From contig NZ_CABVPX010000002.1 in assembly GCF_902499125.1 (NCBI RefSeq), positions 124,001 through 188,000 on the forward strand: a stretch of DNA of 64,000 nt, written 5' to 3'. The notes under the pieces were generated by a model. That model did not search any database, was not told the origin of the DNA, and saw only the letters and a list, made by a program, of their open reading frames with translations. The stretch's first letter is position 1. Each line of letters begins with the position of its first letter. This DNA is from Burkholderia arboris. GTDB taxonomy: Bacteria > Pseudomonadota > Gammaproteobacteria > Burkholderiales > Burkholderiaceae. The position numbers were made by a program, and so were the translations under genes. This document shows positions 26,753 to 35,669 of this stretch, one piece after another.

Positions 26753-27768
26753 CCCAGCCTCCCGTATCCCCGACCGGCGCCGGCGCCCAGCAGGACGTGA
26801 CGGGGCGCCGCGCGCGCACGCTGTCCGGCACGCGGCTCGGCCTGTCGAACTATCTCGGGCTCGCCGGCGCACTCGCCGCGATGATCGCGCTGTTTTCCGT
26901 GCTGAGCTCGCATTTCCTGACCTACGACACGTTCAGCACGATCGCGAACCAGATTCCCGATCTCGTCGTGATGTCGGTCGGGATGACCTTCGTGCTGATC
27001 ATCGCCGGGATCGACCTGTCGGTCGGCTCGGTGCTCGCGCTCGCCGCGTCGATGGTCAGCGTCGCCGCGCTGAAATGGCAGTGGGGGCCGCTGCCCGCCG
27101 CGCTGATCGGGATCGCGGTCGCAACCGCGACCGGCGCGCTGACCGGCGCGGTCACGGTCGGCTGGCGGATTCCGTCGTTCATCGTGTCGCTCGGCGTGCT
27201 GGAGGCCGCGCGCGGCCTCGCGTACCAGCTGACGAATTCGCGCACGGCCTACATCGGCGACGCGTTCGATTTCCTGTCGAACCCGATCGCGCTCGGCATC
27301 TCGCCGGCGTTCCTGATCGCGGTCGCGGTGATGATCGCGGCCCAGTTCGTGCTGACGCGCACCGTGTTCGGGCGCTATCTGGTCGGGATCGGCACGAACG
27401 AGGAAGCCGTCCGACTTGCAGGGGTTAACCCGCGGCCGTATAAAATTCTCGTATTCGCATTGATGGGCGCGCTCGCGGGGCTTGCGTCGCTGTTCCAGAT
27501 TTCACGGCTCGAGGCGGCCGACCCGAACGCGGGCTCGGGCCTCGAACTGCAGGTCATCGCCGCCGTCGTGATTGGCGGCACGAGCCTGATGGGCGGGCGC
27601 GGCTCGGTGATCAGCACGTTCTTCGGCGTGTTGATCATCTCCGTGCTGGCCGCGGGGCTGGCGCAAATCGGTGCGAACGAGCCGACGAAACGGATCATCA
27701 CCGGCGCGGTGATCGTGGTGGCGGTCGTGCTCGATACGTATCGTAGCCGGCGCTCGCGCGCGCGGTAG
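26749..27768 (+). CDS. rbsC: sugar ABC permease RbsC
   Basis: The 339-residue permease has eight to ten helices and the conserved FVLIIAGIDLSVGSVLALA and NEEAVRLAGVNPRPYKILVFALMGALAGLA segments of the RbsC family. It forms the homodimeric channel for the sugar delivered by RbsB. ATG 26749 overlaps rbsA. About 40 polar residues precede the first helix. The regulator gene follows 35 bases downstream. Confidence 0.95.
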   Translation: MTQPPVSPTGAGAQQDVTGRRARTLSGTRLGLSNYLGLAGALAAMIALFSVLSSHFLTYDTFSTIANQIPDLVVMSVGMTFVLIIAGIDLSVGSVLALAASMVSVAALKWQWGPLPAALIGIAVATATGALTGAVTVGWRIPSFIVSLGVLEAARGLAYQLTNSRTAYIGDAFDFLSNPIALGISPAFLIAVAVMIAAQFVLTRTVFGRYLVGIGTNEEAVRLAGVNPRPYKILVFALMGALAGLASLFQISRLEAADPNAGSGLELQVIAAVVIGGTSLMGGRGSVISTFFGVLIISVLAAGLAQIGANEPTKRIITGAVIVVAVVLDTYRSRRSRAR

Positions 27769-27803
27769 AAAGACAGACAGAACAGACCAGAGAGAAACGG
27801 GAA

Positions 27804-28835
27804 ATGGCGACGATCAAGGATGTGGCGGCCATGGCGGGCGTGTCGTTTACGACCGTCTCGCACGTGGTGAACAATTCGCGGCCGGTGTCAGCGGATGTGC
27901 GTGCGAAGGTCGAAGGCGCAATCCGCGAGCTGAATTACGTGCCGTCGGCCGTCGCGCGCTCGCTGAAGGCGCGTGCGACGGCGACCATCGGCCTCGTCGT
28001 GCCGAACAGCACGAATCCGTACTTCGCCGAGCTTGCGCGCGGCATCGAGGATCAGTGCGCGGCCAACGGCTATTGCGTGTTCTTCTGCAACTCGGACGAC
28101 GATCCCGTGAAGCAGCGCAATTACCTGCGCGTGCTGCAGGAAAAGCGCATCGACGGGCTGATCGTCGCGTCGGCCGGCGAGGACGCGGTGCTCGCGCAGA
28201 CGCTCGCGGATATCCACGCGCCGCTCGTCGTCGTCGACCGCAACATCGAGGGGCTCGCGGCCGACCTCGTGCAGATCGACCACGAGCGCGGCGCTTACCT
28301 GGCGACGCGTCACCTGCTCGAACTCGGGCACGCGAAGATCGGCTGCATCACGGGGCCGACCGACACGGCCGTCAGCGCGATGCGCGTGCACGGCTTCATC
28401 CGCGCGATGGCCGAGCGCGGGGTCGACATCGTGCCGGGCGCGATCGCGGAAAGCGACTTCTCGTGCCTCGGCGGCTATCACGCGGCGTCGCGGCTGTTCG
28501 AATCGGTGCGGCCGAGCGCGATCTTCGCGGGCAACGACCTGATGGGCGTCGGCGCGCTGCGCGCAGCGGCCGAGCGCGGGCTGCGCGTGCCGGACGACTG
28601 CTCGATCATCGGTTTCGACGACATCGAGTTTTCCCGCTACACGTATCCGGCGCTGTCGACGGTCGGGCAATCGGTGCGCGCGCTCGGCGAAATGGCCGCG
28701 CAGACGCTGATCGAACGGATCGGCGGCGGCTCGACGGCCGTGCCGAGCCGCCGTCGCGTCGTCTCGCCGCGCCTCGTGCTGCGCGAATCGACGGCGATCT
28801 ACCGCGAGCCCGCCGCATCGGGCGGTCGCGCATGA
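27804..28835 (+). CDS. rbsR: LacI-family repressor RbsR
   Basis: The 343-residue protein opens with the LacI helix-turn-helix and hinge helix ([35 protein letters not shown], then [11 protein letters not shown]). Next comes a ribose-type ligand domain with [21 protein letters not shown]. It should repress the operon at the GCAAACGTTTGC palindrome before rbsB and release with ribose. Because the gene is inside the operon, repression is autoregulated. Its stop overlaps the rbsK start by four bases. Confidence 0.93.
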   Translation: MATIKDVAAMAGVSFTTVSHVVNNSRPVSADVRAKVEGAIRELNYVPSAVARSLKARATATIGLVVPNSTNPYFAELARGIEDQCAANGYCVFFCNSDDDPVKQRNYLRVLQEKRIDGLIVASAGEDAVLAQTLADIHAPLVVVDRNIEGLAADLVQIDHERGAYLATRHLLELGHAKIGCITGPTDTAVSAMRVHGFIRAMAERGVDIVPGAIAESDFSCLGGYHAASRLFESVRPSAIFAGNDLMGVGALRAAAERGLRVPDDCSIIGFDDIEFSRYTYPALSTVGQSVRALGEMAAQTLIERIGGGSTAVPSRRRVVSPRLVLRESTAIYREPAASGGRA

Positions 28836-29761
28836 CGGCGAGCGCAGCGGGCGCCGGCCGCGTGACGGTGGTCGGCAGTCTCAACATGGATCTCGTGGTG
28901 CGGGCGCCGCGGCTGCCGCTGCCGGGCGAAACGCTCGCCGGGCACGCGTTCGCGCAGGCGGCGGGCGGAAAGGGCGGCAACCAGGCCGTCGCCGCCGCGC
29001 GGCTCGGTGCGCAGGTCGCGATGATCGGCTGCGTTGGCGCGGATGCGCACGGTGCAGCGCTGCGCGCGGGCCTCGAGGCCGAAGGGATCGACTGCACGGG
29101 GCTCGCGACGAGCGCATCGGCGTCGACCGGCGTCGCGCTGATCGTCGTCGACGATGCGAGCCAGAACGCGATCGTGATCGTCGCGGGCGGCAATGGCGAA
29201 GTCACGACCGGCACGGTCGCGGGCCACGAGGCCGCGCTGGCGTCGGCCGACGTGCTGATCTGCCAGCTCGAGACGCCGCCGGATGCGGTGTTCGCCGCAT
29301 TGTCGGCCGGGCGCCGGCTCGGCCGCACCGTGGTGCTCAATCCGGCCCCGGCCGTCGCACCGCTGCCGGACGGCTGGCTGCCGCTCGTCGATTACCTGAT
29401 CCCGAACGAGGTCGAGGCGGCCGCGCTGACCGCGCTGCCGGTGCGCGACCCGGCCGAGGCCGAAGCCGCTGCACGCGTGCTCCAGGCCGGCGGCGCGCGC
29501 AACGTGCTCGTTACGCTCGGCGCGCGCGGCGTGCTCGCGCTGACAGCCGACGGCACCGCGCGGCACTATCCGGCGCCGGCCGTGCAGGCCGTCGATACGA
29601 CGGCGGCCGGCGATACCTTCATCGGCGGCTTTTCCGCGCGGATTGCCGCCGGCGCGGACGTCGATACGGCCATCCGCTTCGCGCAACGTGCGGCCGCGCT
29701 ATCGGTCACGCGCGCGGGCGCACAGCCGTCGATTCCGACGCTCGCCGAACTGGCCGGCTAG
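28832..29761 (+). CDS. rbsK: ribokinase
   Basis: The 309-residue PfkB-family kinase has the N-terminal VVGSLNMDLVVRAPRLPLPGETL and GGKGGNQAVAAARLGA motifs that bind ribose. It also has the C-terminal catalytic DTTAAGDTFIGGFSARI with Asp as base and the anion hole GAGD-type turn (AAGD). It phosphorylates ribose to ribose-5-phosphate in the cytosol. Translation is coupled to rbsR by a four-base overlap. It ends the operon. Confidence 0.95.
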   Translation: MTASAAGAGRVTVVGSLNMDLVVRAPRLPLPGETLAGHAFAQAAGGKGGNQAVAAARLGAQVAMIGCVGADAHGAALRAGLEAEGIDCTGLATSASASTGVALIVVDDASQNAIVIVAGGNGEVTTGTVAGHEAALASADVLICQLETPPDAVFAALSAGRRLGRTVVLNPAPAVAPLPDGWLPLVDYLIPNEVEAAALTALPVRDPAEAEAAARVLQAGGARNVLVTLGARGVLALTADGTARHYPAPAVQAVDTTAAGDTFIGGFSARIAAGADVDTAIRFAQRAAALSVTRAGAQPSIPTLAELAG

Positions 29762-30047
29762 GCCCGGATCACCGGCTTCCGGCCGCATCTCGCGGCCGGC
29801 CCTCCGCCGAAGACGGCCGGCCGACCTTTCGGCAATATGCCGGCGCATTGCCGGACTATTCTCCCGTCTCTCGAACTGGCCCGAATTCGCATCGATTGTT
29901 CAGGTATTTGTAATATACAGACGAATAATTCGAAAAAATGCGCTGAAATCCATCAAGTTGTGCGTTGCACGGTCGTAAATGAGTCAGGTGAAGCAATGCT
30001 TCGAGCCAACGGGCCGGGCCCGTTCATGACGACGCAACACAGGATGG

Positions 30048-31805
30048 ATGATGGTGTTCAGGAACCTGACGATTCGTGCGCGCATCGGTTTGACGATGGC
30101 GTTTCTGGCGGTGCTGCTGGGCGTAACCGGCGTGCTCGGGGTGTATGGGATGACGCGTTCGAACGACTCGACGCGCGAGATTTTCACGAACCAGATGCCG
30201 AGCGCGGTCGACGTGGCAGTCGCGGAAATGTTCGCTGCGCGCGAACGCCTCGCGCTCGACCGTGCGGCGCTGCTGGCCGGTACGCCTGACTCGGCGGCCG
30301 CCGTGGAGCGCAGCCGCGGGATGCGCACGCAGTCCGACGCATGGTGGCAGAAGTACCTCGCGTTGCCCCGCGGCCCGGAAGAAGACCGGCTCGCGCAGGA
30401 CGTCGCCGCGAAGCGTCAGGCGCTGCAGCGCGCCTGTGACGCATTCTCGAGCCTCCTCGCGGCGGACCAGCGCGATCGCATCGGCGACGGCGCCAAGCAG
30501 CTTCAGGCGCTCTACAACGACCTCGCGGTGTCCAGCGAAGCGTTGCGCAATTTCCAGTTCACCGATGCGCAGGCGAGCTTCGACCAGGCGGAATCGGTAT
30601 TCGACACGCTGCGCGTGCTGTCGATCGTCGCGCTGCTGGCCGGTATCGGCGCCGCGCTGCTGTCGTGGCTGACGCTGAGCCGCGCGATCGGCCGCCCGAT
30701 TGCCGACGCGCTGTCGCACTTCGACGCGATCGCCGCCGGCGACCTGCGCCGTCCGATCGTCGTGGACCGGCGCGACGAGATGGGCCAGCTCCTCGAAGGC
30801 CTCGCGAAGATGCAGCGCGGGCTGGTCGACACGGTGCGCACCGTGCGCGGCGGCAGCGAGTCGATCGCGACCGCGGCCCGCCAGATCGCGGCCGGCAACA
30901 TCGATTTGTCGTCGCGCACCGAGGAACAGGCCGCGGCGCTGCAGGAAACCGCGTCGAGCATGGAGCAGTTGACCGGCACCGTGAAACAGAACGCGGACAA
31001 TGCACGCCAGGCAAGTTCGCTGGCCGCGAATGCGTCGGAGATTGCAAACAAGGGCAATACGGTGGTCGGCCAGGTGGTCGGCACGATGGGCGAGATCAAC
31101 GACAGCTCGGCGAAGATCGCGGACATCATTGCGATCATCGAGGGAATCGCGTTCCAGACCAACATTCTTGCGCTGAATGCGGCCGTCGAAGCCGCGCGTG
31201 CGGGCGAGGAGGGGCGCGGCTTCGCGGTCGTGGCCGGCGAGGTGCGCAGCCTTGCGCAGCGTTCGTCGAGCGCGGCGAAGGAAATCAAGGCGCTGATCGA
31301 CGCGTCGGTGGAGCGTATCCGGACGGGCTCGACGCTGGTCGACGAAGCGGGGCGCACGATGAGCGACGTGATCGGCGCGGTGCAGCGCGTGACCGACATC
31401 ATGGGCGAGATCGCGGCGGCGTCCGAGGAACAGAGCGGCGGGATCGACCAGGTGGCACGCGCGGTCGCGCAGATGGATGAAGTCACCCAGCAGAATGCGG
31501 CGCTCGTCGAGGAAGCGGCGGCGGCCGCGCAGTCGCTCGACGAACAGGCCGGGCGCCTGCGTGAAACGGCGGCGGTATTCCAGCTCGATGACGAGGCCGC
31601 ACGCGCTGTCGCTCCGGTGGCGGCGCGTCACGCGTCGCGCGCGCCTTCCGCGGCGGTTGCCGTGCCCGTACCGGCCGCTGCGCGCGACGAGCGCGATGCG
31701 CCGCCGAAGCGCGCAGCCGCAGCGATGCCGGCACGCAAGCCCGCCGCGGCCGCTGCGGCGCCGGCTGCCGCTACCGCCGGCGGCGACGACTGGGAGACTT
31801 TCTGA
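30048..31805 (+). CDS. methyl-accepting chemotaxis protein with CheR-binding tail
   Basis: The 585-residue chemoreceptor has a first membrane helix ([22 protein letters not shown]) and a four-helix periplasmic domain to about residue 190. A second helix ([22 protein letters not shown]), HAMP, and a long signalling coiled coil follow. The hairpin tip is [34 protein letters not shown]. An Ala/Pro-rich tether of about 60 residues ends in DWETF, the pentapeptide that recruits CheR/CheB in Tar and Tsr. It is thus a high-abundance-type receptor. The ligand is not predictable. Confidence 0.95.
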   Translation: MMVFRNLTIRARIGLTMAFLAVLLGVTGVLGVYGMTRSNDSTREIFTNQMPSAVDVAVAEMFAARERLALDRAALLAGTPDSAAAVERSRGMRTQSDAWWQKYLALPRGPEEDRLAQDVAAKRQALQRACDAFSSLLAADQRDRIGDGAKQLQALYNDLAVSSEALRNFQFTDAQASFDQAESVFDTLRVLSIVALLAGIGAALLSWLTLSRAIGRPIADALSHFDAIAAGDLRRPIVVDRRDEMGQLLEGLAKMQRGLVDTVRTVRGGSESIATAARQIAAGNIDLSSRTEEQAAALQETASSMEQLTGTVKQNADNARQASSLAANASEIANKGNTVVGQVVGTMGEINDSSAKIADIIAIIEGIAFQTNILALNAAVEAARAGEEGRGFAVVAGEVRSLAQRSSSAAKEIKALIDASVERIRTGSTLVDEAGRTMSDVIGAVQRVTDIMGEIAAASEEQSGGIDQVARAVAQMDEVTQQNAALVEEAAAAAQSLDEQAGRLRETAAVFQLDDEAARAVAPVAARHASRAPSAAVAVPVPAAARDERDAPPKRAAAAMPARKPAAAAAAPAAATAGGDDWETF

Positions 31806-31843
31806 TTCGCGCGCGCCGCGTATCTATCCCCATTTGGTGACGA

Positions 31844-31870
31844 ACGACGCCCGCGACCTGCGGGCGTTGT
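31844..31870 (+). terminator. terminator-like stem-loop after the chemoreceptor gene
   Basis: Core stem CGCCCGC-GACCT-GCGGGCG is extended by four outer pairs (one G-T) and followed by a mixed TCGTTTC. It lies 38 bases past the stop. Confidence 0.55.
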
Positions 31871-32276
31871 CGTTTCTGCGACAGACGAAATGTGACAGTG
31901 CGAACGATCCGATTGCACATCGTCACGTGCGTCGCGCGTCGCGCATCGACGGACGGGCGCACGCGCGTTGCATCACGTTCCCGCGTTCGTCGTACGGGTA
32001 TCTCCGTAAGGGCGCTGCGAAAAAAATTTGTAACGGTGCGCGCGGCGTGTCATCGCACGCGGCTGCTCGAACGTATAGGGATGAGGGGAGGCAGTGACGA
32101 CGTCGGAAGTGTCCAACGCACAAGACGTTCCGTTGTTCGACGAGACGCGGCGGATGCAGTTTCTGCGGCTCGGGAGATCAATTGTAAAACGACGAAATGC
32201 GTTGTCCAAGCGGTGTTGTCGAGAATAACGAACTTCATACGAAGAGTTCGTGAAAAAAAAACAGAAAGGGTTTAGG
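31871..32276. other. long leader/promoter region before prkA
   Basis: This 400-base stretch contains no convincing gene. It becomes AT-richer toward the right, with a hairpin (CGAACTTC near 32229 against GAAGAGTTCG near 32241) followed by nine A residues at 32253-32261. A short reading frame with its own ribosome site begins at 32277. The length suggests a regulated promoter and a long untranslated leader. Confidence 0.4.
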
Positions 32277-32351
32277 ATGAATTCGAACGCGCTTGCTTCT
32301 GCGCAGTCGTACGAAGGCAGGCACGTCTTCAGACTCAGGCGAGGGAGGTAG
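32277..32351 (+). CDS. 24-codon leader peptide before prkA
   Basis: ATG 32277 follows AGGG by six bases. The frame encodes MNSNALASAQSYEGRHVFRL and four more basic residues, then stops with TAG at 32349-32351, one base before the prkA ATG. The prkA ribosome site GGGAGG lies inside its last codons. Ribosomes finishing this frame would therefore cover or hand over to the prkA start. There is no homology basis for the call, only position and signals. Confidence 0.4.
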   Translation: MNSNALASAQSYEGRHVFRLRRGR

Positions 32352-32352
32352 C

Positions 32353-34275
32353 ATGGATATTTACAGCAGCTTCGCGAACCGCTTCGAAAAAACGCGAGAG
32401 GAAGAGCTCTCGCTGGAGGAGTATCTCGCGCTCTGCAAGAACGATCCATCCGCGTACGCGACGGCTGGTGAACGCATGCTGGCAGCAATCGGGGAACCTG
32501 AACACATCGATACCCGCAACGATCCGCGCCTGTCGCGCATCTTTGCGAACAAGGTCATCAAGGTCTATCCGGCATTCCGTGAGTTCTACGGAATGGAGGA
32601 AGTGATCGAGCAGGTGGTCGCGTACTTCCGCCACGCTGCGCAAGGGCTCGAAGAGAAGAAGCAGATCCTCTATCTGCTGGGCCCGGTGGGCGGCGGCAAG
32701 TCGTCGATCGCCGAGCGTCTGAAGCAACTGATGGAGCGCGTGCCGTTCTATTCGCTGAAGGGCTCGCCCGTCAACGAATCGCCGCTCGGGCTGTTCGACT
32801 ACGACGAGGATGGCCCGATCCTCGAGGAACAGTACGGCATCCCGCGCCGCTACCTGAAAAGCATCCTGAGTCCGTGGGCCGTCAAGCGCCTGCACGAATA
32901 CAACGGCGACATCCGCCAGTTCCGCGTGGTGCGTCGTTACCCGTCGATCCTGCGGCAGGTCGGCATCGCGAAGACCGAGCCGGGTGACGAGAACAACCAG
33001 GACATCTCGTCGCTGGTCGGCAAGGTCGATATCCGCAAGCTCGAACAGTACGCGCAGGACGACGCCGACGCATACAGCTACTCGGGCGGCCTGTGTCTCG
33101 CGAACCAGGGCCTGCTCGAATTCGTCGAAATGTTCAAGGCGCCGATCAAGGTGCTGCACCCGCTGCTCACTGCGACGCAGGAAGGCAACTTCAAGGGCAC
33201 CGAAGGTTTCGGCGCGATCCCGTTCGACGGCGTGATCCTCGCGCACTCGAACGAGTCGGAGTGGAAGGCCTTCCGCAACAACCGCAACAACGAAGCACTG
33301 CTCGACCGGATCTTCGTCGTGAAGGTGCCGTACTGCCTGCGCGTGTCGGAAGAGACCAAGATCTACGAGAAGCTGATCCGCAACTCGTCGCTGGCCGAGG
33401 CCGTGTGCGCGCCGGGCACGCTGAAGATGATGTCGCAGTTCTCGGTGCTGTCGCGCCTGCACGAGCCTGAGAATTCGAGCCTGTTCTCGAAGATGCAGGT
33501 GTACGACGGCGAAAACCTGAAGGACACCGATCCGAAGGCGAAGTCGTATCAGGAGTATCGCGACTACGCGGGCGTGGACGAAGGGATGACGGGCGTGTCG
33601 ACACGCTTCGCGTTCAAGATCCTGTCGCGCGTGTTCAACTTCGATTCGAGCGAGGTCGCGGCCAACCCCGTGCACCTGATGTACGTGCTCGAACAGCAGA
33701 TCGAACGCGAGCAGTTCCCGCCGGAAACCGAGCAGAAGTACCTGTCCTTCGTGAAGGACGTGCTCGCGTCGCGCTACGCGGAGTTCATCGGCAAGGAGAT
33801 CCAGACGGCTTACCTCGAATCGTATTCGGAATATGGCCAGAACATCTTCGACCGCTACGTCACGTATGCGGACTTCTGGATCCAGGACCAGGAATTCCGC
33901 GATCACGATACGGGCGAGAGCTTCGACCGCGCCGCGCTGAACGCGGAGCTGGAGAAGATCGAGAAGCCGGCGGGCATCAGCAATCCGAAGGATTACCGCA
34001 ACGAGATCGTGAACTTCGTGTTGCGGGCACGGGCGGCGAACGCCGGCAAGAACCCCGTGTGGACGAGCTACGAGAAGTTGCGCGTCGTGATCGAGAAGAA
34101 GATGTTCTCGAACACCGAGGAACTGTTGCCGGTGATTTCGTTCAACGCCAAGGGTTCGGCGGAGGAGCAGCGCAAGCATGAGGACTTTGTGAACCGGATG
34201 GTCGCGAAGGGCTATACGCCGAAGCAGGTGAGGCTGCTTTGCGACTGGTACCTGCGCGTGCGCAAGTCGTCATGA
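32353..34275 (+). CDS. prkA: PrkA serine protein kinase
   Basis: The 640-residue protein is full length for PrkA/YeaG. An AAA-like domain has Walker A GPVGGGKS (residues 110-117). The C-terminal region related to protein kinases follows from about 420. ATG 32353 has GGGAGG at ideal distance. The three-gene set with DUF444 and SpoVR is widely conserved and linked in enterics to nitrogen-starvation and stationary-phase stress. The kinase target is not established here. A strong stem-loop separates it from the DUF444 gene. Confidence 0.95.
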   Translation: MDIYSSFANRFEKTREEELSLEEYLALCKNDPSAYATAGERMLAAIGEPEHIDTRNDPRLSRIFANKVIKVYPAFREFYGMEEVIEQVVAYFRHAAQGLEEKKQILYLLGPVGGGKSSIAERLKQLMERVPFYSLKGSPVNESPLGLFDYDEDGPILEEQYGIPRRYLKSILSPWAVKRLHEYNGDIRQFRVVRRYPSILRQVGIAKTEPGDENNQDISSLVGKVDIRKLEQYAQDDADAYSYSGGLCLANQGLLEFVEMFKAPIKVLHPLLTATQEGNFKGTEGFGAIPFDGVILAHSNESEWKAFRNNRNNEALLDRIFVVKVPYCLRVSEETKIYEKLIRNSSLAEAVCAPGTLKMMSQFSVLSRLHEPENSSLFSKMQVYDGENLKDTDPKAKSYQEYRDYAGVDEGMTGVSTRFAFKILSRVFNFDSSEVAANPVHLMYVLEQQIEREQFPPETEQKYLSFVKDVLASRYAEFIGKEIQTAYLESYSEYGQNIFDRYVTYADFWIQDQEFRDHDTGESFDRAALNAELEKIEKPAGISNPKDYRNEIVNFVLRARAANAGKNPVWTSYEKLRVVIEKKMFSNTEELLPVISFNAKGSAEEQRKHEDFVNRMVAKGYTPKQVRLLCDWYLRVRKSS

Positions 34276-34288
34276 CGCGCGCGGTACC

Positions 34289-34320
34289 GCGCCCGTACGG
34301 CGAGTCCGTACGGGCGCTTT
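34289..34320 (+). terminator. strong stem-loop between prkA and the DUF444 gene
   Basis: A perfect 12-base stem, GCGCCCGTACGG-CGAGT-CCGTACGGGCGC, then TTTC. It lies 13 bases after prkA and should terminate most prkA transcripts, setting unequal levels in the cluster. Confidence 0.7.
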
Positions 34321-34400
34321 CAGAGACGCCGCCCGCATGACGGGAGACGGCATGTGCGGCGAGCGTCCCGGCGTATCGACTTTCGAGCGGGAGACCGGGA

Positions 34401-35669
34401 GTGCTTCATCAAATCATCGACCGCAGGCTGGCCGGCAAGAACAAGAGCATCGCCAATCGCGAACGCTTTCTGCGTCGCGTCAAGAACTACATTCGTCGTG
34501 CCGTGTCCGACGCGGTACGCGACCGTAGCATCAAGGATATCCAAAGCACGCAGAGCATCACGATCCCGCGCAAGGACATCGCGGAGCCGAATTTTCGGCA
34601 CGCGCCTGGCGGGCGTCGTGAGTACGTGCACCCCGGCAACGAGGACTACGTGCGCGGCGACAAGATTCCGCGCCCGCAGGGCGGCTCGGGTGGCGGGGGC
34701 AGTCAGGCGAGCAACGAGGGCGAAGGGCAGGACGACTTCGTGTTCGAGTTGTCGCGCGACGAGTTCATGCAGTACTTCTTCGACGATCTCGAACTGCCGC
34801 GCCTCGTGAAGACGCACCTGCTGACGGTGCCGAGCTGGAAGAACGTGCGCGCGGGCTGGTCGGCGGAAGGCACGCCGAACAACATCGACGTCGTGCGTTC
34901 GCTGCGCAGCGCGCTCGGCCGGCGCATCGCGCTCGGCTCGCCGCTCGTCAACGAATTGCGCGAGCTCGAGGCGCAGCTCGAAGCGATGAAGAACGACCCC
35001 GAGGATCGCCGCGCGGAAATCGCGGTGCTCGAGGCCGAGATCCATCACCTGAAAGGGCGCATCTGGCGGATTCCGTTCATCGATCCGTTCGACCTGCGCT
35101 ACATCAACCGCGTGAAGCAGCCGCAGCCGTCGAGCCAGGCCGTGATGTTCTGCCTGATGGACGTGTCGGGCTCGATGGACGAGCAGCGCAAGGATCTCGC
35201 GAAGCGCTTCTTCATCCTGCTGTACCTGTTCCTCAAGCGCAACTACGAGCGTATCGAGGTCGTGTTCATCCGTCACCACACGCGCGCCGAGGAAGTCGAC
35301 GAGGACACCTTCTTCCATTCGACCGAAAGCGGCGGCACGGTCGTGTCGAGCGCGCTCGAACTGATGCGCAAGGTGATGAACGAGCGCTACTCGCCGACCG
35401 AGTGGAACATCTACGGCGCGCAGGCGTCCGACGGCGACAACTGGACCGACGATTCGCCCAAGTGTCGCAAAATCCTGGAAGAGGATATCCTCACGAAGAC
35501 GCGTTACTTCGCGTATATCCAGGTCGCGCCGGAAGAGCAGAACCTGTGGCTGGAATACGCACAGCTGGCGTTGTCGCAGCAGCATCTCGCGATGAAAAAA
35601 GTGGAATCGGCTGCCGACATTTACCCGGTGTTTCGCGAATTGTTCGAAAAGCAGGTGGAAACGTCATGA
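34401..35669 (+). CDS. DUF444 (YeaH/YhbH-like) protein
   Basis: The 422-residue protein starts at a GTG preceded by GGGAGACC. It has a basic N-terminal helix region, a Gly-rich hinge (GGSGGGGSQ, about 93-101) and a C-terminal von Willebrand A-like domain. The metal-site motif DVSGSMDE is at 254-261, and the further MIDAS pieces are ESGGTVVSSAL and ASDGDNW. It is the constant partner of PrkA and SpoVR and may scaffold or present a target to the kinase. Its stop overlaps the spoVR start by four bases. Confidence 0.93.
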   Translation: MLHQIIDRRLAGKNKSIANRERFLRRVKNYIRRAVSDAVRDRSIKDIQSTQSITIPRKDIAEPNFRHAPGGRREYVHPGNEDYVRGDKIPRPQGGSGGGGSQASNEGEGQDDFVFELSRDEFMQYFFDDLELPRLVKTHLLTVPSWKNVRAGWSAEGTPNNIDVVRSLRSALGRRIALGSPLVNELRELEAQLEAMKNDPEDRRAEIAVLEAEIHHLKGRIWRIPFIDPFDLRYINRVKQPQPSSQAVMFCLMDVSGSMDEQRKDLAKRFFILLYLFLKRNYERIEVVFIRHHTRAEEVDEDTFFHSTESGGTVVSSALELMRKVMNERYSPTEWNIYGAQASDGDNWTDDSPKCRKILEEDILTKTRYFAYIQVAPEEQNLWLEYAQLALSQQHLAMKKVESAADIYPVFRELFEKQVETS

